64,000 nucleotides of DNA, from NCBI RefSeq assembly GCF_003732545.1, contig NZ_AYKF01000046.1, forward strand, positions 1 to 64,000. Direction: 5' to 3'. Below the pieces are notes generated by a model, which was not told where the DNA came from, searched no databases, and saw only the letters and a list, made by a program, of their open reading frames with translations. A program made the position numbers and the translations under genes. This document shows, piece after piece, positions 7,464 through 16,794 of the stretch (positions are counted from its first letter, which is position 1; each line of letters opens with the position of its first letter). This DNA is from Salinisphaera orenii subsp. halophila YIM 95161 (lineage in GTDB: Bacteria; Pseudomonadota; Gammaproteobacteria; Nevskiales; Salinisphaeraceae).

Positions 7464-10400
7464 ATGCCCCAAGGTGAACCGATCCCCGAATCCCGCCGCT
7501 CACACCCGACCGACGACGACGCCGCGACCGGCGCGAACCCGGAGACCCGGCTCGCCGGCGTGCGCACGCGCGACCGCCATCGTCTCGGGCGCCGACTCGC
7601 GCGCGCCCGGAGCGCAGAGGCCCGTGCCGCCGTGGCCGCGGAGATCGAGGCCAGCGCCGAGGCGGTTCGCACACGGCTCGATGCCCTGGGCACGATCACG
7701 CTGGCCGACGATCTGCCCGTCAGCGGCCGGGCCGAGGAGATCGCCGACGCCGTGGCCTCGCATCAGGTGGTCGTGGTCTGCGGCGAGACCGGCTCCGGCA
7801 AGACCACGCAGCTGCCCAAGATCCTGATGCAGGCCGGCATCGGCGCCCGCGGGCTGATCGGCCACACCCAGCCGCGGCGCCTGGCCGCGCGCAGCGTGGG
7901 CCAGCGCGTGGCCGAGGAGCTCGGCAGCGAGTTCGGCGGGCTCGTCGGCTTCCAGACGCGCTTCGAGAACCGCCTGTCGGATGCCACCCAGCTCAAGCTG
8001 ATGACCGACGGCATCCTGCTCGCCGAGACCGCGCGCGACCGCTTCCTGAACGCCTACGAGGCGATCATCATCGACGAAGCGCACGAGCGCACGCTCAACG
8101 TCGATTTCCTGCTCGGCTATCTCAAGCGGCTGCTCGCACGACGCCCGGATCTCAAGCTCATCGTCACCTCGGCGACCATCGATCCCGAGCGCTTCGCCGC
8201 CTTCTTCGACGATGCCCCGATCATCAACGTGGCCGGTCGAGGCTATCCGGTCACGGTGCGCTATCGCCCGCCGGCCGAGGGTCAGGACATGCCGGAGGCG
8301 GTCGAGGCCGCGGCGCGCGAACTCTGGCGCGAAGGCCCCGGCGACATTCTCGTCTTCCTGCCGGGCGAGCGCGACATCCGCGACGCTGAACGCCATCTGA
8401 CGCGCGCGCTCGCCGGGGAGAAATACAGTCCCGAGATCGTGCCGCTCTACGCCCGGTTGACGCGCTCGGCCCAGAACCGGATCTTCAGCGCCTCCAACGG
8501 CCGGCGCATCGTGCTGTCGACCAACGTCGCCGAGACCTCGCTGACCGTCCCGGGCATCCGCTACGTGATCGATACCGGGCTCGCGCGCATCAGCCGCTAT
8601 TCCACCGCGGCGAAGGTCCAGCGGCTGCCCATCGAGCGCGTCTCCCAGGCCAGCTGCAATCAGCGCGCCGGCCGCTGTGGCCGCGTGGCACCGGGCATCT
8701 GCGTGCGGCTGTTCGACGAGGCCGATTATCACGACCGCCCCGAGTTCACCGATCCGGAGATCCGCCGCACGAACCTGGCCAACGTGCTGCTGACGATGGC
8801 CGACCTCAAACTCGGCGACATCGAGTCCTTTCCCTTCATCGATCCGCCCGAACGGCGCTACATCAACGACGGCCGCAATCTGCTGGTCCAGCTCGAAGCA
8901 CTCGCCGACGAGCGCATCACGCCGCTCGGACGCAAGCTCGCGCGTCTGCCGCTGGACCCGCGCATCGGACGCATGCTCATCGCGGGAAGTCAGCACGGCG
9001 TGCCCGCGGCCCTGCGTGTGCTGGCCGCCGGTCTGACCATCCAGGATCCGCGCGAGCGCCCGCCGGAACAGCGTGAGGCCGCCGACAGCGCCCAGGCGGC
9101 GTTCGCGGACGTGCGCTCCGACTTCGTGGGGCTGCTCAAGCTCTGGGACGCCTTCGCCGCGGCCCGGCGCGAGCACTCGGGCAATCAGCTGCGGCGATGG
9201 TGCCGCGATCGCTTCATCAACTTCATGCGGATGCGGGAGTGGGAGGATCTGGCGCGCCAGCTGCGGCGCATCGGCGGCGATCTGGGCCTGGACAGCGGTC
9301 CCGCCCGCGGGCGTCTCGCCGAGGCCGACTTCGTGGCCCTGCACCGGGCGCTGCTCTCGGGGCTGCTCGATCACATCGGCATGCTGGAGGACAAGGGCGT
9401 CTATCAGGGCGCGCGCGGGCGCCGGTTCCATATCTTTCCCGGCTCGGTGCTTTCGAAGAAGGCGCCGAAATGGATCGTGGCCGGCGAGCTGATCGAGACC
9501 AGCCGCCTGTTCGGGCACACCGTCGCCGGCGTCGATCCGAAGTGGGTCGAGGACGCCGGCGCCCATCTGGTCACGCGCGAGCACTACGACCCGCACTGGG
9601 AGAAGCGCCGCGGCCAGGTGGCCGCACGCGAGCGCGTCAAGCTCTTCGGCCTGACCCTGTCGGACGGGCGCAAGGTCGACTTCGCCCGCATCGACGCGGC
9701 GATCGCCCGCGAGATCTTCATCCGCGACGGGCTGGTGGCCTTCGCCGTGGCCGACAAGCGCGGCCGTCTGCCGGCGTTTCTGGAACACAATCAGGCCATC
9801 GTGGCCGACATCGCCGCCCGCGAGGCCCGCTTTCGCCGGCGCGATCTGCTCGTCGACGAGTCGACCCAGGCGCGCTTCTACGACGAGCGCCTGCCCGAGA
9901 GTGTGCGCGACCGCAAGACGCTGCAGCAGTGGCTTGGCGATCACGACGACACGACGCTGCGCTTCGACGAGGAGACGCTGCTGCGTCATGCCGGCATCGA
10001 ACTGCCCGAGGACGCCTATCCGGAGACGCTGCGTCTGGGGGATACGCCGATCGCGCTCGAATACGCCTTCGAGCCGGGCACGCTGGCTGACGGCGTGACC
10101 GCGCGGCTGCCGCTGGCCGCCCTCAACCAGATGTCGGCCGAGCGCGCGGCCTGGCTGGTGCCGGGGCTGCTCGAGGAGAAATATCGTGAATACCTCAAGG
10201 CGCTGCCCAAGAGTCTGCGGCGCGCGGTGGTGCCGGTCCCGGATTTCGCCCGCGCCGCCGCCGAGCGCGTGACCTTCGGCGAGGGCGACCCGATCGCCGC
10301 ACTGCGCGAGGCCGTGCACGCGATGACCGGCACCGAGATCCCCGCCGAGGTCTGGGATGACTTCGAGCCCAGCACTCATCTGCGCATGCGCTTCGCCGTG

Positions 10401-11423
10401 ATCGACGACGCCGGCGCCGAGATCGCCGCCGGGCGCGATCTCGCGGCCCTGCGCGGTGAACTCGGCGGCCGCGCCCGGGAGGCGGTCAGCCGCGCCTCCG
10501 ACGACGACATCAGCGAGCAGGGGCTGACCGATTGGCCGGCCCGCGACCTGCCGGCACACGTGGATCTGTCGCACGCCGGCGTCAGACTGCAGGCACGGCC
10601 AGCGCTCATCGACCGCGGCACGCACGTCGATCTGGAACTCATCGACGACATGACACGCGCCGATGCACTCCACCGCCAGGGCGTGATCCGCCTGCTGCGG
10701 CTGGCGTGTGCGAAGCAGTGCCGGCTGGTCAAGCGCGATCTCGACGGCTTCAAGCAGGCCGCGGTGATGCCGCTGCCCGACGCGCCCGAGACGCTGGCGG
10801 TGGATCCGGTGGTCCATGCGGCGCTGGCGACCGACCCCGAGCCGGCGCTGCTCGCCGATCTGCTCAACGCGCTCACCGCGGCCCGCCTGGGCGAGGTCCC
10901 GCGCGAGCGCGCCGGCTTCGCGGCCGGCGTCGAGGCCGTGCGCACGCATCTCATGGCGGACGCGGTCGATCTCTGGGCACGGCTCAAGCCCGCGCTGTCG
11001 CGCGCCGCCGCACTGCGCAAGCGGCTGTCCAAGAACATCGGCCTGGACTGGATGCCCGCGGTCGACGACATCCGCGACCAGATGGCCCATCTGCTCTATG
11101 CCGGTTTCATCAGCGACTGCGCGCAGCCCGCCCGGATGGGCCGAGACCTTGAGCGTTATCTCGCGGCCATCGAGCAGCGCCTGGACAAGCTCGCGCGCGA
11201 GGGCGCCGACGCCGATCGCGCCCGCATGCACGAGGTCGCGCCGTTCTGGCAGGACTACAAGCAGCGTGCCGAGCGTGCGCTCGCCCGCGGCCGCTGGCCC
11301 GACGCCCTCACCACGCTGCGCTGGATGGTCGAGGAATATCGCGTCCAGGTCTTCGCCCAGCCGCTCGGCACGGCGATGAAGGTCTCGCGCAAGCGCCTGG
11401 CGGCGGTTCAGGCCGAATGCTGA
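7464..11423 (+). CDS. hrpA: ATP-dependent RNA helicase HrpA (DEAH box)
   Basis: At 1319 residues this is the expected length for bacterial HrpA. It has a Walker A GETGSGKT (107-114), the DEAH box in IIIDEAHERT (about 200-210), VTSATID (motif III), the STNVAETSLTVPGI stretch, and the motif VI QRAGRCGRVAPGICVRL. The helicase-associated and OB-fold regions follow, then the long DUF3418 C-terminal half characteristic of HrpA. In E. coli HrpA resolves stalled or colliding ribosomes and processes fimbrial mRNA. The reading frame is uninterrupted. A large antisense open frame covers it but is a GC-driven shadow. Confidence 0.96.
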   Translation: MPQGEPIPESRRSHPTDDDAATGANPETRLAGVRTRDRHRLGRRLARARSAEARAAVAAEIEASAEAVRTRLDALGTITLADDLPVSGRAEEIADAVASHQVVVVCGETGSGKTTQLPKILMQAGIGARGLIGHTQPRRLAARSVGQRVAEELGSEFGGLVGFQTRFENRLSDATQLKLMTDGILLAETARDRFLNAYEAIIIDEAHERTLNVDFLLGYLKRLLARRPDLKLIVTSATIDPERFAAFFDDAPIINVAGRGYPVTVRYRPPAEGQDMPEAVEAAARELWREGPGDILVFLPGERDIRDAERHLTRALAGEKYSPEIVPLYARLTRSAQNRIFSASNGRRIVLSTNVAETSLTVPGIRYVIDTGLARISRYSTAAKVQRLPIERVSQASCNQRAGRCGRVAPGICVRLFDEADYHDRPEFTDPEIRRTNLANVLLTMADLKLGDIESFPFIDPPERRYINDGRNLLVQLEALADERITPLGRKLARLPLDPRIGRMLIAGSQHGVPAALRVLAAGLTIQDPRERPPEQREAADSAQAAFADVRSDFVGLLKLWDAFAAARREHSGNQLRRWCRDRFINFMRMREWEDLARQLRRIGGDLGLDSGPARGRLAEADFVALHRALLSGLLDHIGMLEDKGVYQGARGRRFHIFPGSVLSKKAPKWIVAGELIETSRLFGHTVAGVDPKWVEDAGAHLVTREHYDPHWEKRRGQVAARERVKLFGLTLSDGRKVDFARIDAAIAREIFIRDGLVAFAVADKRGRLPAFLEHNQAIVADIAAREARFRRRDLLVDESTQARFYDERLPESVRDRKTLQQWLGDHDDTTLRFDEETLLRHAGIELPEDAYPETLRLGDTPIALEYAFEPGTLADGVTARLPLAALNQMSAERAAWLVPGLLEEKYREYLKALPKSLRRAVVPVPDFARAAAERVTFGEGDPIAALREAVHAMTGTEIPAEVWDDFEPSTHLRMRFAVIDDAGAEIAAGRDLAALRGELGGRAREAVSRASDDDISEQGLTDWPARDLPAHVDLSHAGVRLQARPALIDRGTHVDLELIDDMTRADALHRQGVIRLLRLACAKQCRLVKRDLDGFKQAAVMPLPDAPETLAVDPVVHAALATDPEPALLADLLNALTAARLGEVPRERAGFAAGVEAVRTHLMADAVDLWARLKPALSRAAALRKRLSKNIGLDWMPAVDDIRDQMAHLLYAGFISDCAQPARMGRDLERYLAAIEQRLDKLAREGADADRARMHEVAPFWQDYKQRAERALARGRWPDALTTLRWMVEEYRVQVFAQPLGTAMKVSRKRLAAVQAEC

Positions 11424-11543
11424 GGCGTCCGCACTTGCGCCGGCTAGACGTGGTTGCGGGTAGGGCGAACACCGCGGCGACGATCGCCGCCGGCCGTGGA
11501 TCTCCGGTCGTCACACCGCAGCGACCGGGAGACGCCTGAGCCC

Positions 11544-12218
11544 ATGTGCGGGCGTTTCGGTCTGACCACCGACCCGGCCGTCTTCGCGCGGCTGCTCGGT
11601 ATCGAGGCTCGGCCGCCGGACGACGTCACCGGCTACAACATCGCGCCGGGCGCGTCGATCGCCGCCATCCACCGGCCGCGACCGCAGGAGAGACCCTGTT
11701 ACGACCGCCTGTTCTGGGGCTTCATTCCGAGCTGGGACAGCCGCGGCCGTGCGCGGATCAACGCGCGCCTGGACAAGCGCGCGACGCCGTTCTGGCGGCG
11801 AGCGTTCGGCCGGCGTCGCGGCGTGATCCCCGCGGACTGGTGGTACGAGTGGCAGCGTCTCGACACGCACCGGCAGCCGTTCGCGCTGCGCCCGGCCGAC
11901 GGCCAGCCGTTCTTTCTGGCCGCCGTCTGGTCGCGACCGGCCGCGCTGGCCGCCGATCACCGGGCCGCCGGGCAACGCTGCGCGGCGATCGTCACGCGTC
12001 CGGCGGTGGGCGCGGCGGCCGAGATACACCACCGCATGCCTTTGGTACTGGACGCGGCCGGCGCTCGGGACTGGCTGGATGTCGACATCCCGGCGGCGGA
12101 CGTCGCCACGGCGCAGGCGAACAGGGACCTCACCACGTGGGCGGTGGGCACGCGTCTCAACCGGGCCGGCGCGCACGACGACCCGGCGCTGATCGAACCG
12201 ATCGATCCCGCCCGGTGA
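11544..12218 (+). CDS. SRAP-domain (HMCES/YedK) abasic-site protein
   Basis: Starting at ATG 11544 places Cys at position 2 (MCGRFG), which is essential because SRAP proteins use the N-terminal Cys2 to form a thiazolidine crosslink with abasic DNA. The other active-site positions are present: Asn32 in YNIAPG, Asn73 in RINAR, Glu102 in WWYEW and His162 in IHHRMP. The usual RCLIPADGFYEW reads RGVIPADWWYEW, a slightly divergent version. The 224-residue length is typical. Upstream in-frame codons must be excluded since they would block the chemistry. It stands alone between hrpA and the IalB-like gene. Confidence 0.93.
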   Translation: MCGRFGLTTDPAVFARLLGIEARPPDDVTGYNIAPGASIAAIHRPRPQERPCYDRLFWGFIPSWDSRGRARINARLDKRATPFWRRAFGRRRGVIPADWWYEWQRLDTHRQPFALRPADGQPFFLAAVWSRPAALAADHRAAGQRCAAIVTRPAVGAAAEIHHRMPLVLDAAGARDWLDVDIPAADVATAQANRDLTTWAVGTRLNRAGAHDDPALIEPIDPAR

Positions 12219-12298
12219 ACCGGCGCCGGGCGAGCGCCGTGTCACGATCACGGCGTTGTCTAGTAAAGTAGTGGCGTCAACTACAGGGGATTCGAAAC

Positions 12299-12820
12299 AT
12301 GTCGCAGCGTCTTGTCCAGGGGTTCGCCGTCGCGATGCTCGCTTTCTCGGCAGCGTTCGCGCCGGGCGCCTTCGCCCAGCAGCAGCCGTCCAACGCCGAG
12401 AACGTGGATGTCGAGGAGTTCGAGGACTGGCAGGTCCGTTGCCCGGAGAACGGCGAGCAGCGCTGCGAGATGACCCAGCTCGTTAACAGCCCCGAGTCCG
12501 GCGAGCCCATTCTGCGTATCGTGATGGGCTATCCGCCCGAGATCGACAGTGCGGCGATGATCCTCATCCTGCCGCTGGGTACCCGCCTGTCGCCGGGTGT
12601 GCAGTTCTCGGTCGACGGTAGCGAGCCGGAGACGTTTCCCTTTCAGATATGCCTGCAGCAGGGCTGTCGTGCGGATTTTCCCGTGGACGATGCGCTGCGC
12701 AACCGCATGCGCAGCGGCAGCAACGCGAAAGTCAGTCTCATCGGCCCGCGCGGCGAGCAGATCGATCTGACGGTCTCGCTGCAGGGATTCACCGACGCCG
12801 ACAACCGTATCCGTCGCTAA
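12299..12820 (+). CDS. Invasion-associated locus B (IalB)-like secreted protein
   Basis: The 173-residue product has a clear signal peptide (about 1-26, ending AFAQQ). An IalB-type domain follows: FEDWQVRCPENGEQRCEMTQ (read in two parts; Cys pair about 51 and 59), ILRIVMGYPP, MILILPLGTRLSPGV, FQICLQQGCRADF with a second Cys pair, and an LIGPRGE-x-x-x-L-x-VSLQGF end. The two Cys pairs suggest disulfides in the periplasm. IalB was named for a Bartonella invasion factor, but the family is widespread in free-living bacteria and its role is not settled. An AGGGG lies at good distance before the ATG. Confidence 0.85.
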   Translation: MSQRLVQGFAVAMLAFSAAFAPGAFAQQQPSNAENVDVEEFEDWQVRCPENGEQRCEMTQLVNSPESGEPILRIVMGYPPEIDSAAMILILPLGTRLSPGVQFSVDGSEPETFPFQICLQQGCRADFPVDDALRNRMRSGSNAKVSLIGPRGEQIDLTVSLQGFTDADNRIRR

Positions 12821-12865
12821 CGCCATGGGCCTGATACGCGTGGACGGCCGCGGCGGCGGCCGACG

Positions 12866-13453
12866 ATGAGTGCGGATGAGGCTGCTGCGCCGGAGGGCGA
12901 CGAACGCGAGTTCTCCTACGAGACCTTCGGTCGGCGATTCTTCGAGTATGCGGTCACCACGGAACGCGTCGAGTCGGCGCTGGCGAGCATCGCCGGCGAC
13001 CGCATCGACGTCGGCCCGCGCAGTATCGGCCCCGGCGGTGTGGCGAGCATTACCGCGAGCGGCCACGTGGTGGCGCCCAAGGTGACGCCGCGCGAGGGCG
13101 AGGTCATCGCCTTCGACGTGACCCTGCCGGTGCATCTCGCCCTTGAAGTGCGGCTGGCCGGCCAGTCGCATCGCTTCGACGCCGACCTGCACGCCGATCT
13201 GCGCCTGACCGCGCGGGCGCTCGCGCCGCTGCGGATATTCATCGACGTGGCCACGCCCGCGGAAGCGGACGTGCGCGTGGAGGTCGCGGCCCGCGGTTTC
13301 GGCGCCAACGTGCTCAACCGGCTGGCGGACGTCGAGGGCGAACTCCGTCGCCACGTCGCGCACTATATCGCCGAGCAGATCGACGCGCCGCGCATCCGCG
13401 CCCTGCGCGACATCGACGTCGCCGATCGTCTGGAGCGCAGCTGGGCCGGCTGA
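12866..13453 (+). CDS. Conserved-looking protein of unrecognised family
   Basis: The 195-residue protein has no signal peptide or membrane helix. After an acidic N-terminus it shows FGRRFFEYAVTTERVESAL and GDRIDVGPRSIGPGGVASI, then a run of alternating strands (HVVAPKV, IAFDVTLPVHLALEVRLAG, FDADLHADLRLTARAL, LRIFIDVATP, DVRVEVAARGFG). A C-terminal helix contains LRRHVAHYIAEQID. The strand pattern and final helix suggest a soluble beta-rich ligand-binding fold. I recall similar sequences mainly from actinobacteria, but cannot name a family. It lies 45 bp after the IalB-like gene on the same strand, so the two may be cotranscribed. Confidence 0.7.
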   Translation: MSADEAAAPEGDEREFSYETFGRRFFEYAVTTERVESALASIAGDRIDVGPRSIGPGGVASITASGHVVAPKVTPREGEVIAFDVTLPVHLALEVRLAGQSHRFDADLHADLRLTARALAPLRIFIDVATPAEADVRVEVAARGFGANVLNRLADVEGELRRHVAHYIAEQIDAPRIRALRDIDVADRLERSWAG

Positions 13454-13608
13454 CGACGGACGAGGCCTTCGGTTCGTTTCCTGTCTCGCGCTTTTCACGG
13501 CGCATGCCGCCGGCGTATCGCAACCGCACGGCCCGGCCGGCCCGAAATCGTATGCCGACCGCGTGCGGGCCCCCGCGTACCGGTAACGCTCGGCGACTGG
13601 AACCGCCC

Positions 13609-14217
13609 TCAGCGCTCGGCCGGGCGCGCCGGCCTCCAGACGCTCTCGTTCGCGCCGGCCGCCGCGAAGGCATCCAGGTCGGCCAGAATATCGGGCAGCC
13701 GCGCGTCGAAAGCCGGCCGCTCGGCCAGCATCGCGGGCAGGGCGTCGGCCACCGGGCTGGCCCGCGCCAGTCGTGAGGCGACGGAGTCCAGCGCCCGTTG
13801 AATGCCGCTCGGATCGGCATAGCCGGCCAGCGTGGCGGCCAGTCCCCGCATTCGTGAGGCGGGCAGGGGCGCGGTCTGCGGCCACTCGGCGATCACCCGG
13901 CGCTGCGCGCGCTGTGCAAAGGCCACGAGACTGCCGTGCATGGCGGCCGGCCAGGCCCGCGCCAGGCTGTAGTCGAAGCCGATGTCCACGAGTATGCCGG
14001 CATAGCGGCGCAGCGGCGGCGGGAAACGGCGACGCATCGCGCGGTGCGCCTCGTGATCGTCGCTCACCCGGTCGATGCCGCGGTGCAGACGGATGCCGCG
14101 CTCGACGGCCGCGCCGTGACGCCCGTCGAGCCGTCCCTTGACCATGTCGCCGAGAATCTGGCCGGCGGCGGACGTGCCCGTGCGTTCGGCCAGATACAGG
14201 TGCACGAGCAGATTCAC
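13609..14217 (-). CDS. acpH: Acyl carrier protein phosphodiesterase
   Basis: The 202-residue protein begins MNLLVHLYLAERTG, followed by GQILGDMVKGRLDGRH (about 20-35), a GIRLHRGIDRVSDDH segment and YAGILVDIGFDY (about 72-83). These His/Asp positions follow the HD-like metal site of AcpH, which removes 4'-phosphopantetheine from holo-ACP. The length agrees with E. coli AcpH (193 residues). Its gene is isolated from the acpP operon at 41 kb. The C-terminal 20 residues are Ala/Arg-rich and less typical. Confidence 0.85.
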   Translation of the reverse strand: MNLLVHLYLAERTGTSAAGQILGDMVKGRLDGRHGAAVERGIRLHRGIDRVSDDHEAHRAMRRRFPPPLRRYAGILVDIGFDYSLARAWPAAMHGSLVAFAQRAQRRVIAEWPQTAPLPASRMRGLAATLAGYADPSGIQRALDSVASRLARASPVADALPAMLAERPAFDARLPDILADLDAFAAAGANESVWRPARPAER

Positions 14218-14386
14218 GGACGACGCCGGCGGGTCGGGCCACAGGGCCGGGTTCGGGGCGCATTCGCTCGGGATTCGTTCATTCGGGTGCCGTCATCGGG
14301 GTCGGTACGTGGGCGTCGCGCCGCGACCCCCGGTGATTTTTGTGCGACAGTACCGAGCTGGCACGAACACCGGGAGATAGAAGAAT

Positions 14387-15526
14387 ATGTCAGAAAACTG
14401 GTCTCAGGTGGATCCGGACGGACTGCTCGAATACTCCGTGGTCTACACCGACCGCGCCCTCAATCACATGTCGGCGCGCTTCCAGGATGTGCTGACCGAC
14501 GTCTCGACGCTGCTCAAGGAGGCCTACGCGGCCCACTCGGCCGTGGTCGTTCCGGGCAGCGGCACTTTCGGCATGGAGGCGGTCGCGCGTCAGTTCGCCG
14601 GCGATCGGCGATGCCTGGTCATCCGCAACGGCTGGTTCAGCTATCGCTGGACGCAGATCCTCGAGATGGGCGACATCCCCGCGTCCCACGATGCGATTCA
14701 GGCGCGGCGCACGCATGACGATCTGCAGGCGCCGTTCGCGCCCGCACCGATCGACGAGGTGGTCGAGCGTATCCGAGCCGAAACGCCGGACGTCGTGTTC
14801 GCGCCGCACGTGGAGACCTCGGCGGGCATGGTTCTGCCGGACGACTATCTCAGGGCGGTCGCGGACGCCGTGCACGAGGTCGGCGGGCTGTTCGTGCTCG
14901 ACTGCATCGCCTCGGGCGTGCACTGGGTCGACATGGCCGACACCGGCGTGGACGTGCTCGTGAGCGCACCGCAGAAGGGCTGGAGTTCATCGCCCTGTGC
15001 CGGCCTGGTGATGCTCGGCGAACGCGCGCGCGAACGCATCGAGCACACCACCAGCACGAGCTACGCCTGCGATCTGCGCAAGTGGCTCGAGATCATGGAA
15101 ACCTACGAGAAGGGCGGGCACGCCTATCACGCCACGATGCCCACCGACGGCCTGACGCGTCTGCGCGAGATGATGCACGAGACGCGCGATTTCGGCCTCG
15201 CCGAGGCCGAGGCACGCCAGAAGGAGCTGGGGCGCCGGGTTCGCGCACTGCTCGAGAGCAGCGGCTTTCCCAGCGTGGCGGCCGAGGGCTACCAGGCATC
15301 CGGCGTCGTGGTCAGCTATACCGACGACCCGGACATTCGCTCGGGCAAGCGGTTCAAGGACGTCGGCATGCAGGTCGCCGCCGGCGTACCGCTGATGTGC
15401 GATGAAGGCGACGGCTTCAGCACGTTTCGCATCGGCCTGTTCGGGCTGGACAAGCTGACCGACGTCGATCGCACCGTGGCGCGTCTGGAAGCCGTGGTCG
15501 AGCAGATCGCCGCGCCCGTCGGCTGA
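14387..15526 (+). CDS. Class V PLP-dependent aminotransferase (alanine/serine-glyoxylate type)
   Basis: The 379-residue enzyme has the class V fold. A VVVPGSGTFGMEAV phosphate-binding segment (53-66) comes first, then FAPHVETSAGMVLPDD, the cofactor aspartate in LFVLDCIASG (Asp172), and the Schiff-base lysine Lys197 in VSAPQKGW. The GSGT and QKGW motifs are those of alanine-glyoxylate and serine-glyoxylate aminotransferases. The amino donor cannot be read from sequence. A GGGAGA Shine-Dalgarno precedes the ATG and a strong terminator follows 25 bp after the stop, so this is a monocistronic gene. Confidence 0.88.
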   Translation: MSENWSQVDPDGLLEYSVVYTDRALNHMSARFQDVLTDVSTLLKEAYAAHSAVVVPGSGTFGMEAVARQFAGDRRCLVIRNGWFSYRWTQILEMGDIPASHDAIQARRTHDDLQAPFAPAPIDEVVERIRAETPDVVFAPHVETSAGMVLPDDYLRAVADAVHEVGGLFVLDCIASGVHWVDMADTGVDVLVSAPQKGWSSSPCAGLVMLGERARERIEHTTSTSYACDLRKWLEIMETYEKGGHAYHATMPTDGLTRLREMMHETRDFGLAEAEARQKELGRRVRALLESSGFPSVAAEGYQASGVVVSYTDDPDIRSGKRFKDVGMQVAAGVPLMCDEGDGFSTFRIGLFGLDKLTDVDRTVARLEAVVEQIAAPVG

Positions 15527-15551
15527 CGGCCGCGCCGCATTACGCCGATGT

Positions 15552-15589
15552 ACGGCCCGCCCTCGCTGAAGACGACGGCGGGCCGTTTT
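15552..15589 (+). terminator. Intrinsic terminator after the class V aminotransferase
   Basis: A perfect 10-bp stem (ACGGCCCGCC 15552-15561; GGCGGGCCGT 15577-15586) with a 15-nt loop is followed by TTTT (counting the last stem base). It lies 25 bp after the stop codon. Confidence 0.8.
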
Positions 15590-15808
15590 GATTCCGGCCA
15601 CCGCATCCGTGATCGCGCGAACGCGGACGAGGTGGATCGCGTGTCGCGTCCAAAACGCGCTCCGCCCGTAGCGCGCCCGAGGAGCCGAAACCGCCGCGGT
15701 CGATTCCGAAACGACGCGACACGCGGCAGCGCCCATGGGGAGCGCCATGGCGCACCCCATTCGGTCGACGAGCCCGGCAGGCGTTTCGTATCACCCGCCG
15801 TACGGCGT

Positions 15809-16405
15809 TCAATCCGGAATGGCGTCGCCATCGGCCGCGACGACACCGAACAGGTCGGCGATGCCGGCGAGACTGGCCTCGTGCAGCGCCTGCGCCGGCA
15901 CCGTATGGTCGCCCAGTGGCAGCGCCCGCGTGGCGGTCGCGGCGGCGACCACGGTCGGCGCATAGCCGAGGTTGAAGGCACCGCGGGCGGTGGAGTTGAC
16001 GCACATATGGGTCATGAATCCGGCGATGATCAGGTCGCTCCGGCCGTAACGCTGGAGCACGTCTTGCAGATCGGTGTGCACGAACGCGTTCGGATGGGTC
16101 TTGGTGATGAGCGTCTCGCCCTCGGCCGGCGCCACCTCTTCGGCAATCCGGCCCGCGTGGGTATCCAGATCGTAGGGCGATCCCGCGCCGGCGTCGTGGC
16201 GCACATGCACGATCGGCGTACCGGCCGCGCGGGCGCGCTCGAGAAGCCGACGCGCCTCGACCAGTGCGGGCTCGACGCCCTCCAGCTGCATCACCCCCTC
16301 GCGATAGGTGTTCTGGCAGTCGATGAGAATCAGCACCGCATCGGACAGGGCGGCGGGCGTGTCCGGCAGTCCGGAGACGGCGCGGAGTGTGGGGTTCGCA
16401 GTCAT
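15809..16405 (-). CDS. Isochorismatase-like cysteine hydrolase
   Basis: The 198-residue protein has the catalytic triad of the isochorismatase-like superfamily. The Asp is Asp29 in LILIDCQNTYREG, the Lys lies in LITKTHPNAF (about 102-105), and the nucleophilic Cys is in IAGFMTHMCVNSTARG (about 136). The cis-peptide region before the Cys is also present. Members hydrolyse amides such as nicotinamide or N-carbamoyl compounds; the substrate is not evident. It is on the minus strand with no close partner (389 bp to the haloacid dehalogenase gene). Confidence 0.9.
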   Translation of the reverse strand: MTANPTLRAVSGLPDTPAALSDAVLILIDCQNTYREGVMQLEGVEPALVEARRLLERARAAGTPIVHVRHDAGAGSPYDLDTHAGRIAEEVAPAEGETLITKTHPNAFVHTDLQDVLQRYGRSDLIIAGFMTHMCVNSTARGAFNLGYAPTVVAAATATRALPLGDHTVPAQALHEASLAGIADLFGVVAADGDAIPD

Positions 16406-16794
16406 GGCTCGTCGTTCTCCTCGTTGAAAGCTGGAACGGCTTCCGGACGGCCGTTCGCGCGGCGCGGCGCGCCGGGGCCACTATACCGGAATGATTCGAT
16501 CGGGCCAGGACATCGCGGCGATGGACGCCGTCCGCCGATCGCGAACGGCCGTCGCCGATAACCACTTCCGGTCACGCGAGCGACGAGAGGCTTGGCCCGG
16601 GATCGAGCGGTCTCGATATTCTCGCGGCGTCCACGCTCCACACGGGCCGCCGGTGGACCTTGAACACGACCCGCCAATATCGAGGCGGCACCGGCAACTA
16701 CCCGCGCCCGGCGAGGGCGGCCGGACGAGCCCCGACCCGTCGCACGACCGCGATCTACCGCCCGCGCCGGTACGCCCCGCGAGTCGTCGGCACG
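16406..16794. other. Gene-free stretch
   Basis: This lies between the isochorismatase-like gene and the dehalogenase gene, both on the minus strand. A GAGGAGAAC Shine-Dalgarno for the hydrolase gene is at the left edge. I see no other signal. Confidence 0.6.

Noticed and set aside
7500-11231. A 1243-codon antisense open frame across hrpA
   Set aside because: It lies opposite a full-length HrpA with every helicase motif. Its predicted product is Arg/Leu/His-rich with no motif, a usual shadow in GC-rich DNA.
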